Positions 14,863 through 21,375 of a stretch of DNA of 21,736 nucleotides are shown here, in pieces. Source of the stretch: an archaeon (GTDB taxonomy: Archaea; Asgardarchaeota; Hermodarchaeia; Hermodarchaeales; Hermodarchaeaceae); the NCBI GenBank assembly GCA_016550485.1, contig JABXGV010000022.1, forward strand, positions 1 to 21,736, in the 5' to 3' direction. The notes under the pieces were generated by a model, which had not been told where the DNA came from, searched no databases, and saw nothing but the letters and a program-made list of their open reading frames with translations. A program made the translations under genes and the position numbers. The stretch's first letter is position 1; each line of letters starts with the position of its first letter.

Positions 14863-15129
14863 TAGAATACCTCTAAGGAATCGTCCTACTGGAACCTGAA
14901 CCTTCCTGGGGGTGTGTGGATTAGGCTAAAATCTTTTCGTGCCAATATAGAAAAAGAAAGAGAGGAGGGCATCGCTGCCCTCATATTCATCCCACCGATT
15001 ATAGGAGGGGGCACCGACACACCTAGTATGCCAGAGCAGCTCTATAAGCCGTTAGGGACTCCACCAGAGAAGATGTGTATCGCTGCGAGGGGCAGAAACA
15101 TGACTCCCTGCAAATCGAATACATCTCAT
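14863..15129. other. 267-base intergenic stretch with a terminator-like hairpin
   Basis: This lies between two minus-strand genes. GAGGGCA (14965-14971) and TGCCCTC (14976-14982) form a perfect 7-bp stem with a four-base loop. On the minus strand this is followed by a pyrimidine run (CTCTCTTTCTTTTTCT), so it may end the transcript of the upstream DUF4332-like gene about 147 bases after its stop codon. A plus-strand open frame crosses the region (14914-15234), but it runs into the DUF4332-like coding sequence and shows no protein family, so I do not call it a gene. Confidence 0.4.
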
Positions 15130-15795
15130 TTAGGCATCCTTTACCCAGGTTTCAGCCATCGCTCTTGTGAATTTGTATTCCTTCGGAATGATGACTTTTC
15201 CGGCTGCAACAGCGCGGCTAATCTTTCGATATAGGGTGGCTGGGTCTGCTTCGGAAAGCTGTTTTCGAGTGGTAATCCCGCATGCTAGGACTAGTGCTTC
15301 AGCATCTTCCTCGCCAACAGATGGAACCTCTAAAAGACGGGCCATGTAAACCCACTTCTGCGCGGTGTCCTTTGGAACATCACAGGTAGAAGCTACCTTT
15401 GTGGCTGAAGCTTTACCTAGCTGCTCAACATACTTGATGCCGGCGCGTCGTAGTTTACCGCCATAGACTTCTCCGATTCCCTCTACCTCGTCTACTGGCT
15501 TTGTTCCAGTAATCTTTGGCTTTGGTTTAGCCCTTGTGGTTCTGCGAGTAGTTGTCTTTGCTTTGGGCTTTGGTTTGGGCTTCGCTGCAGGCTTTGGTTT
15601 GGGCTTCGCTGCAGGCTTGTCTTCTAGTGTTCGCCACCAGCAAAGGAGTAGTAGGAAGATAATCACTAGAATTATGAACACAGCGAATAGTAGCAAGAAG
15701 AATGGAGTGTATAGGACTACAGTGAGTATACCAGTAATCACAATGGCAATCAGCAGGATGATGAGTATCCACATTATTGTTTTCGATCTCTCCAT
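15130..15795 (-). CDS. Membrane-anchored helix-hairpin-helix (DUF4332-like) protein
   Basis: The 221-residue protein has three parts. Residues 8-53 are two closely spaced transmembrane helices (IMWILIILLIAIVITGILTV and FFLLLFAVFIILVIIFLLLL). Residues 58-98 are a Lys/Pro-rich linker (AAKPKPKP repeats, then RRTTRAKPKPK). Residues 100-221 are a cytosolic helix-hairpin-helix module like DUF4332. This opens VDEVEGIGEVYGGKLRRAGIKYVEQL and repeats the pattern at VPSVGEEDAEALVLACGITTRKQL. Such modules usually bind nucleic acid or helical proteins, so the layout suggests a nucleic-acid-binding head on a basic arm at the membrane. The ATG at 15795 has GAGGT 7 bases upstream. A TTATAT box lies 42-47 bases upstream of it. 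Confidence 0.75.
   Translation of the reverse strand: MERSKTIMWILIILLIAIVITGILTVVLYTPFFLLLFAVFIILVIIFLLLLCWWRTLEDKPAAKPKPKPAAKPKPKPKAKTTTRRTTRAKPKPKITGTKPVDEVEGIGEVYGGKLRRAGIKYVEQLGKASATKVASTCDVPKDTAQKWVYMARLLEVPSVGEEDAEALVLACGITTRKQLSEADPATLYRKISRAVAAGKVIIPKEYKFTRAMAETWVKDA
15566..15618 (-). repeat. 24-bp tandem repeat coding the Lys/Pro linker
   Basis: Two perfect 24-base units (starting at 15566 and 15590) plus the first bases of a third encode AAKPKPKP twice. DNA-level identity indicates a recent duplication that lengthened the basic linker between the membrane helices and the helix-hairpin-helix head. Confidence 0.85.
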
Positions 15796-16049
15796 GGTTC
15801 AAACCTCGGAGTTATCTTCTAAACTGTCTCTTCTGGATATAAGCTTTTACTTGAGAAGAAAAATAATGAGAAGAACAATGAATCATGAAAAAAATACAAT
15901 GATGCTTCACCCTATCTAGAACACTTGTTATTTCTATTTAGGTGCTGTTTTGATTCGACTAATTTTGCGCCTTCAATCTCGCCACAATAATCAATGAAGC
16001 AATCCTCTCTAGGTTTCCAATGAAAAATCACCTTAAGTTGGGGTGTAAA
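15796..16049. other. Intergenic stretch, promoter only
   Basis: The only signal I can support is the TATA-like TTATAT at 15837-15842 (minus strand), which fits a short leader for the helix-hairpin-helix protein gene. A 39-codon minus-strand frame (15912-16031) starts with GTG but has no ribosome-binding site and no recognised family. Confidence 0.3.
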
Positions 16050-16595
16050 CTAGGCATCAATGAGCGCACGGAGGAGTTCAACTTTGAAATATCCGCGACC
16101 TCGAAGATCATCTAAATCAGTTTGAAGTTTCAGAGCAACATAAGAAGTGGTACCCCTTGCTCTTACCATTTTACGATAGAGCTGCCCGAATTCTTCGACC
16201 GACTTGGTCTCTGCAAGTGCTTTTGCTGCCTCCTCTGAAAGTCTGATGAACACATCTGCTCTTACACTTCGTTCTCGTGAGAGGCTCAGAGCTTCTATAC
16301 GTTCTTTGCTAAGTAGTATAGGCATTCCACCAACAATTAACTGAATGCTAGTAGTCTTTACGACTTTGGTTTCATCAGCTATCTCTGACAGAATTTCGTT
16401 CAACCTGCTTATGAAGGATTCAATCATCTCCTCCTTAGGATGAAGAGGGACATCTTCTGTTGCAGACTGCTCCTCCGTCGCTACTCCATCCTCGTCAAGC
16501 TCATCCTCGTCAAGCTCATCCTCGTCAAGTACGGTATCAACTTCGTCCCTGCTTTCTGGTCCGGGCTTCTTTTTGCGCTTAAACCATCTAGTCAT
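16050..16595 (-). CDS. Hypothetical protein with basic N-terminus, acidic linker and alpha/beta C-terminal domain
   Basis: The 181-residue product begins with a strongly basic segment (MTRWFKRKKKPGP). A very acidic linker built from DELDE repeats follows (about residues 20-55). The C-terminal domain (about 60-181) has mixed strand and helix: a long helix (EEMIESFISRLNEILSEIADE), strands (SIQLIVGGMPILL), then ADVFIRLSEEAAKALAETKSVEEFGQLYRKMV. That last piece is faintly like SCP2 sterol-carrier domains (D-V-x-I-R-x-S then a helix), but I would not name it on that. The frame is open to 16688. I choose the ATG at 16595 because AGGGGA lies 8 bases upstream and the protein then starts with the basic patch. 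It heads the co-directional minus-strand cluster. Confidence 0.6.
   Translation of the reverse strand: MTRWFKRKKKPGPESRDEVDTVLDEDELDEDELDEDGVATEEQSATEDVPLHPKEEMIESFISRLNEILSEIADETKVVKTTSIQLIVGGMPILLSKERIEALSLSRERSVRADVFIRLSEEAAKALAETKSVEEFGQLYRKMVRARGTTSYVALKLQTDLDDLRGRGYFKVELLRALIDA
16491..16529 (-). repeat. 15-bp tandem repeat coding the acidic DELDE linker
   Basis: The plus-strand unit CTCGTCAAGCTCATC occurs twice in full and once in part. It encodes repeated D-E-L-D-E on the minus strand. Exact identity suggests replication slippage and a length-variable linker. Confidence 0.85.
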
Positions 16596-16796
16596 AGTCT
16601 TTTCCCCTGAACCTTTGGAGTTTCTTAGTCGGATAGCTGTGTCTGAACACAGTGGTACTTTCTCCTCATGAGGATACAAGGCTATCAATTATCGAAACTC
16701 GTACTAAGAAGGCGTAAATCAGGATAAAAGGATACCGAAGATGAAGAGATGGATTTACTGAATCGATGATTTTCTCTCTTTGTGGCTCAACGTGAA

Positions 16797-16804
16797 TTAT
16801 TTAT
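16797..16804 (+). promoter_or_regulatory. Candidate TATA box for the 16838 gene
   Basis: TTATTTAT lies 34-41 bases before the start codon. That implies a leader of about 10-15 bases which includes the AGGTG ribosome-binding site. Confidence 0.35.
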
Positions 16805-16837
16805 GCACCAAAATACAATTTTAATTAGGTGTAAACC

Positions 16838-17116
16838 TTGGTGAAGATAAGCGAGATTGTACACTTCTTTGAGCAGAAGATTTCATCGGTTCTAACAGTA
16901 GATGACTATTTACCTACCAGGAAGAAGGATCGGTTTGTAAAGGAAGGGGGGTTCTTTCTCCGAGTTGCAGATGGGGAGGGAAATGCACAGACCATCAAGC
17001 TTAATGATACAGAAATGACAAGCCTAATCGCTGATATAGCTATTGCAGTTGAACAACACCGCCAGGCGAAGATGGAACTATACGCAGAAATCGAAAGTCG
17101 TCGTAGGGAACCATAA
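16838..17116 (+). CDS. Small protein of unknown function
   Basis: The 92-residue product (VKISEIVHFFEQKI at the start, ending IESRRREP) is soluble with no signal or membrane segment. It reads as helix (residues 4-17), a strand region with FFLRVADGEGNAQTIKLND (39-57) that looks like a beta hairpin, and a long C-terminal helix (MTSLIADIAIAVEQHRQAKMELYAEIESRR). I do not recognise the family. Two adjacent starts are possible, TTG at 16838 and GTG at 16841; AGGTG lies 7 or 10 bases upstream and serves either. Its own TATA-like box, a good ribosome-binding site and normal codon use support it as a real, singly transcribed gene. It converges with tpiA across a long hairpin. Confidence 0.6.
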   Translation: MVKISEIVHFFEQKISSVLTVDDYLPTRKKDRFVKEGGFFLRVADGEGNAQTIKLNDTEMTSLIADIAIAVEQHRQAKMELYAEIESRRREP

Positions 17117-17126
17117 TCGGTCAAGA

Positions 17127-17161
17127 TAGCCATTCAGTGAACAAAGTCTATCATTGAAGGC
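17127..17161. terminator. Hairpin between convergent genes
   Basis: AGCC-A-TTCAGTGA (17127-17139) pairs with TCATTGAAGGCT (17150-17161): 12 pairs including one G-U, one bulged A and a 10-base loop. It lies 10 bases after the stop codon of the + gene and 33 bases beyond the end of tpiA on the opposite strand. No T-run follows on either strand, so a role in mRNA 3'-end protection is as likely as termination. Confidence 0.45.
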
Positions 17162-17194
17162 TGTTGATAGCGGAGATTGAAACCCCAAGTAATA

Positions 17195-17878
17195 CTATGG
17201 TTTAGCATGCTTAGCCATATCACGTAGCACCTGCTCTGGGTTTGGAGCCTTCACTACGCCACTAGCTAAGAGAACTCCCTGGGTGCCTAATTTAAGTGCC
17301 GCAGCAACGTCTTCTCCCTTTGAGATACCTGCACCACATAATGGAATCACTTGAGAATTGATTTTGCGGATGGTTTCTACAGTAGCTGTGACAACTTCGG
17401 GCTGGGTCTGACTGACGGGAATTCCTGTACCGATGAGTTCAGGTGGCTCAACTGCAATGAAATCAGGGCCAAGAGCTGCGGCGGCCCCGCTAACAGCCCT
17501 GTTATTACTACAAATCACTATTTTTAGCCCCACCTCTTTTGCCCGGAGCAAAGAGGCTTCTAGGTCGACAAGGCGAAGCTGACGCTCACTGTGGTTAAGT
17601 AATGTGCCAATAGCACCAGCCTCAACAACTGCTTCGGCAAGGATTGCGCCTGTGCCTCGGCCCGGCTTAACAGCATCGACGTGCTGGGCAAACACTGGAA
17701 TATCCACAGCGTTTGCGACCCGATGCAAGTCCGACATTTGCGGTGCTAGAGCAATGCACACTCTAGTATCCTTCGCAACTTGCTCCGCCATCTTTGCAAG
17801 ATGAACCGCTTTCTCGCCTAGACTCTGCGAATATGTTTTCAGGTTTACAAGAATTAATGGAGTAGAGAGCTTCAACAT
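17195..17878 (-). CDS. tpiA: Triosephosphate isomerase, archaeal type
   Basis: The enzyme interconverts dihydroxyacetone phosphate and glyceraldehyde 3-phosphate in glycolysis and gluconeogenesis. At 227 residues it has the short archaeal form (bacterial and eukaryotic enzymes are about 250). The catalytic set is present: Asn12 and Lys14 in VNLKTYSQ, His96 in LLNHSERQ, and Glu144 in IAVEPPELIGTG, followed by the archaeal loop 6 equivalent GTGIPVSQ. The phosphate-binding glycines are in PLCGAGISKGED and TQGVLLASGVV. The ATG at 17878 has AGGT 6 bases upstream. It is monocistronic and divergent from mscL. No other glycolytic gene is in the window. Confidence 0.96.
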   Translation of the reverse strand: MLKLSTPLILVNLKTYSQSLGEKAVHLAKMAEQVAKDTRVCIALAPQMSDLHRVANAVDIPVFAQHVDAVKPGRGTGAILAEAVVEAGAIGTLLNHSERQLRLVDLEASLLRAKEVGLKIVICSNNRAVSGAAAALGPDFIAVEPPELIGTGIPVSQTQPEVVTATVETIRKINSQVIPLCGAGISKGEDVAAALKLGTQGVLLASGVVKAPNPEQVLRDMAKHAKP

Positions 17879-17974
17879 TAGATACCTCGATTTTTTGATT
17901 AATTTAGTAATAAACCCTTTTACAACGGGAAGGTGAACTCTATTCCAAACTTAGTTTAATCTTTTTGCAAGATA

Positions 17975-17986
17975 GAACTCGAGTTC
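17975..17986. promoter_or_regulatory. Perfect 12-bp palindrome, candidate operator
   Basis: GAACTCGAGTTC is its own reverse complement. It sits in the divergent intergenic region between tpiA and mscL, about 18 bases before the T/A-rich promoter of mscL and about 97 bases from the tpiA start. Its position fits an activator or repressor site for mscL, or chance. Confidence 0.3.
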
Positions 17987-18003
17987 CGTGGACATTCCTA
18001 TCC

Positions 18004-18011
18004 TTTTTAAA
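18004..18011 (+). promoter_or_regulatory. Candidate TATA box for mscL
   Basis: The sequence TTTTTAAA is followed by a second, weaker TTTAAA. Transcription would start near 18030-18037, leaving a leader of about 10-25 bases without a Shine-Dalgarno site. Confidence 0.4.
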
Positions 18012-18056
18012 CTTTAAAGAGTATGTTACCAGAATCTTTCATTAAAAGTGATTGAT

Positions 18057-18512
18057 ATGCCGAAAGAAGAACCAATAGCACAAGACACAGCTGCAACGAC
18101 TACAGATGACAAGATACTAGCGGAACTACGACTCATCAGAGCAGCGGTCCAACCTGAACCAGTTAAGAAAGGCGCAGGGATGATTGACGACTTCAAGGAC
18201 TTCCTTGAACGCGCCCAGGTCATTGGCTTCGCTGTAGCGTTCATCATTGGTGAGCGCCTTGGTGCGTTCATCACCTCAATTATTGATGTATTCATAATGC
18301 CCATCCTCGGTATGCTCATCGGAGGACTTCCATGGGACGAATTCTACTTCCCACCTAATGGAGAAGGAATCCCAATATTTGGCACCATACTTGGACCATT
18401 CCCCATTGGAGGCCTCATACTGGAAGCGATATATATCGTAGTAACCGTCTTTGTCATATTCCTCTTAGTAAGAATACTTGGAGGAATGACAACTAGTAGA
18501 AGCTCCAACTAG
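18057..18512 (+). CDS. mscL: Large-conductance mechanosensitive channel
   Basis: MscL opens a wide pore under membrane tension and releases solutes on osmotic downshock. Counted from the ATG at 18057 the protein has 151 residues; the frame is open to a GTG at 18048, and neither start has a Shine-Dalgarno site. After an unusual 45-residue N-terminal extension rich in Ala and Thr, MIDDFKDFLERAQVIGFAVAFIIGE gives the N-terminal amphipathic helix and the start of TM1. ERLGAFITSIIDVFIMPILGMLIGG matches the family's G-A-x-x-T-S-L-V-x-D-I-I-M-P-P-I-G signature. A periplasmic-type loop (DEFYFPPNGEGIPI) and TM2 (ILEAIYIVVTVFVIFLLVRIL) follow. The cytoplasmic C-terminal helix bundle is nearly absent; the protein ends soon after TM2. 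Confidence 0.82.
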   Translation: MPKEEPIAQDTAATTTDDKILAELRLIRAAVQPEPVKKGAGMIDDFKDFLERAQVIGFAVAFIIGERLGAFITSIIDVFIMPILGMLIGGLPWDEFYFPPNGEGIPIFGTILGPFPIGGLILEAIYIVVTVFVIFLLVRILGGMTTSRSSN

Positions 18513-18605
18513 TGACCCTTATCGCTTAACGTTCTCCTAGTGAACGAAACCTGGGAATGAATGACATCATCTAGTGCTATCATTAGTCTCCAATTACCCT
18601 TCAGT

Positions 18606-18633
18606 CTAGGGTGCTTAGAATTAGGCACCCTAG
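18606..18633. terminator. Strong hairpin between convergent genes
   Basis: CTAGGGTGCTTA (18606-18617) pairs with TAGGCACCCTAG (18622-18633): 12 base pairs with one T-G pair and a GAAT loop. It lies 5 bases beyond the stop codon of the DUF6125 gene and about 93 bases after mscL. A short T4 run follows on the + strand. No T-run follows on the minus strand. Confidence 0.55.
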
Positions 18634-18638
18634 CACAA

Positions 18639-19160
18639 CTATTTTATGGTAAATTCCCACGCGCACCAGTAATCCGTGGGGTGGGGGTCTGGTGGGCAGG
18701 CTATACATCGAGTTTTAATACGTGGATCAATTGTTCGGGCAAACTCGGTGTACTCTACTATTCCAACTTGCTTGCAGGGAAAATCAGCTAATCCTTTCCG
18801 CTTTCGTGCTACTTGAATTCGGCATTCTTCCATTCTGAAAATGAATTGGGTTTCATCGACATCTTCAATAGATTGCGTATTAAGGCGAGCATACACTCGG
18901 TACTGTAATGCTTTCTTCAGTCCCTCCAAGCCTGAATTCTTAGGAATGCCGAACTCTCGCATGATGCGTTTTGCTTCAATAGGAGAAAATCGGCGCCACG
19001 CTTCAATATCCATCGCGATTGCAGTTTCGATTCCGTACTTCTCTTCAAGGGCTAGAAAATAACATGAATCCATGGCTTGCCAAGCCTTGGCATAGGCATC
19101 AATTATTTTGTACAATTCCTTTCGAGACAGCTTCTCAAGATTGGTTGCCACAAAGCGCAC
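18639..19160 (-). CDS. DUF6125 family protein
   Basis: The 173-residue cytosolic protein has the full pattern of a family annotated as DUF6125, related to L-2-amino-thiazoline-4-carboxylic acid hydrolase-like proteins. It opens with LSRKELYKIIDAYAKAWQAMD and YGIETAIAMDIEAWRRFSPIEAKRIM. A strand pair YRVYARLNTQ and FIFRMEECRIQVARKRKGL follows, then a cysteine-rich end. That end includes DFPCKQVGIVEYTEFARTIDP, RCIACPPDPHP and WCAWEF. The clustered Cys and His near the C-terminus (C, CIAC, H, WC) could bind a metal. The biochemical role is unknown. The GTG at 19160 is chosen with AGGAGGAGGA upstream, though the gap of about 11 bases is long. The FAH-family gene lies 63 bases upstream on the same strand. 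Confidence 0.75.
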   Translation of the reverse strand: MRFVATNLEKLSRKELYKIIDAYAKAWQAMDSCYFLALEEKYGIETAIAMDIEAWRRFSPIEAKRIMREFGIPKNSGLEGLKKALQYRVYARLNTQSIEDVDETQFIFRMEECRIQVARKRKGLADFPCKQVGIVEYTEFARTIDPRIKTRCIACPPDPHPTDYWCAWEFTIK

Positions 19161-19223
19161 CTCTATAGTATCCTCCTCCTGAAAGGGCTTTAAGCTTGTT
19201 TCGTGTTCAAATCTCAGGATCTG

Positions 19224-20057
19224 CTAACCTGAAACAGGGTTGCGAAGAATTCCGATACCCTCGATTTCTGCCTCTACAATATCCTTGGGTTTCAGGAATA
19301 TCGGCTGGGGCTTTCTAACAAATCCAACTCCTGACGGCGTTCCCGTTGCGATAACGTCACCAGTTTCAAGTGTCAACACAGTTGATATGTCAGAGATAAT
19401 CTCAGGGATTGTAAAAATCATGTTCGCCGTTGTACTATCCTGAAGAGTAATGTTGTTCAGGCGAAGTTGAAGTCTGAGGTTATGCGGGTCAGGAATTTGG
19501 TCAGCCAAAACAAGACACGGACCCATAGGTGCAAAGGTGTCAAAGGCCTTACCTCGGAACCATTGCCGGTCACGAAATTGATAATTACGCGCCGAAATGT
19601 CATTGAAAACCGTGTAGCCACCTACATGGTCTAAAGCCCGATTTTCAGGAATGTGGCGGCCACCCTTTCCAATAATAACTGCTAGCTCTACTTCGTAATC
19701 TACCTGTGAGTTCTTAGGGAGGACTATCGCATCGCCAGGACCAATGACTGCTGTTGGGGGCTTGGAGAATAGTATTGGTGCTTTAGGAAGCGGTTGTCTG
19801 GTTTCCTCTGCGTGATCTGCAAAGTTCAATCCGAGGCAGATGATTTTTGGTGGTCTTTGTATTGGTGCGAGGAGGCGAACCTTATCGAGTGGTAATATCT
19901 TTGCTTTGTCTCGGAGGGCTGATTCTGCAAGAGCACTAGATGATGATTCGCGAAGAAGGGTTAGTAAATCAGGGATATTAGGAACTGGATAAACGGAATT
20001 GCCCTTGAGAACTCCAACATTGTGTTTGGCGCCTCTGCTGTATAATACATATTTCAA
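19224..20057 (-). CDS. Fumarylacetoacetate hydrolase family protein
   Basis: The 277-residue product has the two-part FAH architecture: a short N-terminal domain (1-60) and the catalytic domain from about residue 70. Metal and catalytic residues are visible: KIICLGLNFADHAEE (71-85, with H82), Glu122 and Glu124 in QVDYEVELAVIIGKGG, and Asp153 in YTVFNDISARNYQ. KAFDTFAPMGPCLV and GDVIATGTPSGVGF (about 240-253) follow. Members hydrolyse, decarboxylate or isomerise 2-oxo acids such as acylpyruvates and oxaloacetate; the substrate cannot be read from the sequence. The TTG at 20057 is the only start in frame that gives the normal N-terminus (KYVLYSRG); no convincing ribosome-binding site precedes it. 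The DUF6125 gene follows and may be cotranscribed. Confidence 0.9.
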   Translation of the reverse strand: MKYVLYSRGAKHNVGVLKGNSVYPVPNIPDLLTLLRESSSSALAESALRDKAKILPLDKVRLLAPIQRPPKIICLGLNFADHAEETRQPLPKAPILFSKPPTAVIGPGDAIVLPKNSQVDYEVELAVIIGKGGRHIPENRALDHVGGYTVFNDISARNYQFRDRQWFRGKAFDTFAPMGPCLVLADQIPDPHNLRLQLRLNNITLQDSTTANMIFTIPEIISDISTVLTLETGDVIATGTPSGVGFVRKPQPIFLKPKDIVEAEIEGIGILRNPVSG

Positions 20058-20163
20058 TTTGGTTAGTCATCTCTACGTTGTTGAATAGCCACACTGCTAA
20101 GCTTGCCCTATTGAATCACCATCACTCAAAGGGATGAAAATACATTAACCTAGTCCAGACTAG

Positions 20164-20415
20164 CTAATCTTTTGCCAAGGCTTTTAGAATCGCACGGAGC
20201 GACTCAAGGATGAGAACTTCAAACTCTCGAAACTCCTCTTCTTCTACGACTCCATCTGCAAGTACTTGATCTATCCGACCTATTAAATCCCGAAGCTCCT
20301 GTTTTGTTGATGTCAAATTAGCTTCACCACCTCCCATTCGTATTATCAACCCTATTAGTTTTTGTGCCTTCTTCTTACCGTATTCCTCAAATACAGGTAC
20401 AATATACTTGAGCAC
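20164..20415 (-). CDS. Small helical protein of unknown function
   Basis: The 83-residue product is predicted to be all helical: LKYIVPVFEEYGKKKAQKLIGLIIRMG, then TSTKQELRDLIGRIDQVLADG, then EEEEFREFEVLILESLRAILKALAKD. A GGG turn separates the first two helices. It has no signal, membrane helix or known motif, and I do not recognise the family. The GTG at 20415 is supported by AGGT 8 bases upstream. It diverges from the first TPR gene with a 40-base gap, so the two share a promoter region. Confidence 0.55.
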   Translation of the reverse strand: MLKYIVPVFEEYGKKKAQKLIGLIIRMGGGEANLTSTKQELRDLIGRIDQVLADGVVEEEEFREFEVLILESLRAILKALAKD

Positions 20416-20455
20416 GAGAAAGACCTAAAACATCTTTTGCAGATGTCTCTTTACG

Positions 20456-20749
20456 GTGGATTTCTTGAAAGACGAGAAAAATATTGGGAAGTCCTCCTTG
20501 AGTGGTGTACCCATAAAACCCAACCCAGAGGACCCAGCTACCTGGCACCAATTGGGCCTAGATCATCTCCAACGGGGAGAATATGTCGAGGCTGAGAAAG
20601 CGTTTAACCAGGCTGTAAAACTTTATCCTGATTTTGCTGATGCCTTGATGGGTCTCGCTAAAGTCTATGAAGAGCTTGGCGACACCGTTAGGGCGCTACT
20701 CTTTAAACGGAAGGCACAAAAGGTTACCTTTGATAACGCTAAGAAATAA
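20456..20749 (+). CDS. Single-TPR protein
   Basis: The 97-residue product carries one clear tetratricopeptide repeat pair. DPATWHQLGLDHLQRGEYVEAEKAFNQAVKLYPDF (about residues 26-60) is a canonical 34-residue TPR, and ADALMGLAKVYEELGDTVRALLFKRKAQK follows as a second, partial repeat. Such proteins bind partner peptides on the concave face. The start is ambiguous: GTG at 20456 is the longest, while TTG at 20465 has GGTGG 5 bases before it and may be the real one. A second TPR gene starts 14 bases after its end, so the two are probably one operon and may derive from a duplication. Confidence 0.7.
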   Translation: MDFLKDEKNIGKSSLSGVPIKPNPEDPATWHQLGLDHLQRGEYVEAEKAFNQAVKLYPDFADALMGLAKVYEELGDTVRALLFKRKAQKVTFDNAKK

Positions 20750-20763
20750 TCACAAAAACACGC

Positions 20764-21297
20764 GTGGACCGCATCGTTTATGTGCATCCTTTACAAGAGA
20801 ATATCTCGGTCATTCGAGTGAACAATCCGGAACCCCCTGAAAAAATCGCTAAGGCCAAGGAAGCTTTCCGTCGAACTCCTACCGATAAAGAGGCAGGACA
20901 TAAACTCGCCCTCGCTTATATTTTCGCAGAAAGGTATCCACAGGCTCGAGAAACGCTCCGGGAAGTAGTACGTCTAAACCCAACAGATGTGGTAGCCTGG
21001 ACTCTTCTTGGTACTGCTCATAGCCTCCTAGAGGAGTACGTTGAGGCAAAAGAGGCGTACATGAATGTTGTGCACCTCAAACCTCTTGATGCCGCTGCTT
21101 GGCATTGTCTCGGCCTTTCGCATCTCCTAATAGGTGAATATGTCGAGGCAAAGGAGGCGTTCACCAAGGCAGCCCAGATTAATCCCTCGAACGCCACCAC
21201 ATGGGCCCAGTTAGGTGAGGTCTACGAGAAGCTCGGAGAGAAGCCCAAGGGGAAGGAGTGTGCAAGGAAGGCACATAATCTTAGCCAGCAAAGATAA
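20764..21297 (+). CDS. TPR repeat protein
   Basis: The 177-residue protein has a short N-terminal strand region (MDRIVYVHPLQENISVIRVN) and about four tetratricopeptide repeats. These lie near residues 27-60 (KAKEAFRRTPTDKEAGHKLA), 43-74, 75-108 (AWTLLGTAHSLLEEYVEAKEAY), 109-142 (AWHCLGLSHLLIGEYVEAKEAF) and 143-175 (TWAQLGEVYEKLGEKPKGKE). The third and fourth repeats are very similar in DNA as well as protein (GAATATGTCGAGGCAAA-like segments), which points to recent internal duplication. The role is probably a scaffold. The GTG at 20764 is the only reasonable start and has no clear ribosome-binding site, which suggests coupling to the TPR gene that ends 14 bases upstream. The downstream trmO gene converges from the other strand. 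Confidence 0.75.
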   Translation: MDRIVYVHPLQENISVIRVNNPEPPEKIAKAKEAFRRTPTDKEAGHKLALAYIFAERYPQARETLREVVRLNPTDVVAWTLLGTAHSLLEEYVEAKEAYMNVVHLKPLDAAAWHCLGLSHLLIGEYVEAKEAFTKAAQINPSNATTWAQLGEVYEKLGEKPKGKECARKAHNLSQQR

Positions 21298-21375
21298 TCT
21301 TTTCAAGGCCTCTATCTCTCCTAGATTTTGATAATGAAGATACAATGGCAGCGTTCACGGATTGGTGAACGCTAC

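Noticed and set aside
14914..15234. Plus-strand open frame of 106 codons across the 14863-15129 gap
   Set aside because: It overlaps the well-supported helix-hairpin-helix gene on the other strand by 105 bases, has no ribosome-binding site and no recognisable protein pattern.
15912..16031. 39-codon minus-strand frame starting GTG with two cysteines
   Set aside because: It is too short to be significant, with no ribosome-binding site, promoter or family.
16735..16790. Possible C/D box small RNA (GATGA and CTGA elements)
   Set aside because: The C box is imperfect, the terminal D box is missing and spacing does not fit a kink-turn pair.
20362..20595. Plus-strand open frame over the start of the first TPR gene
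   Set aside because: It is out of frame with the TPR sequence and overlaps the divergent small gene. Its peptide has no pattern.
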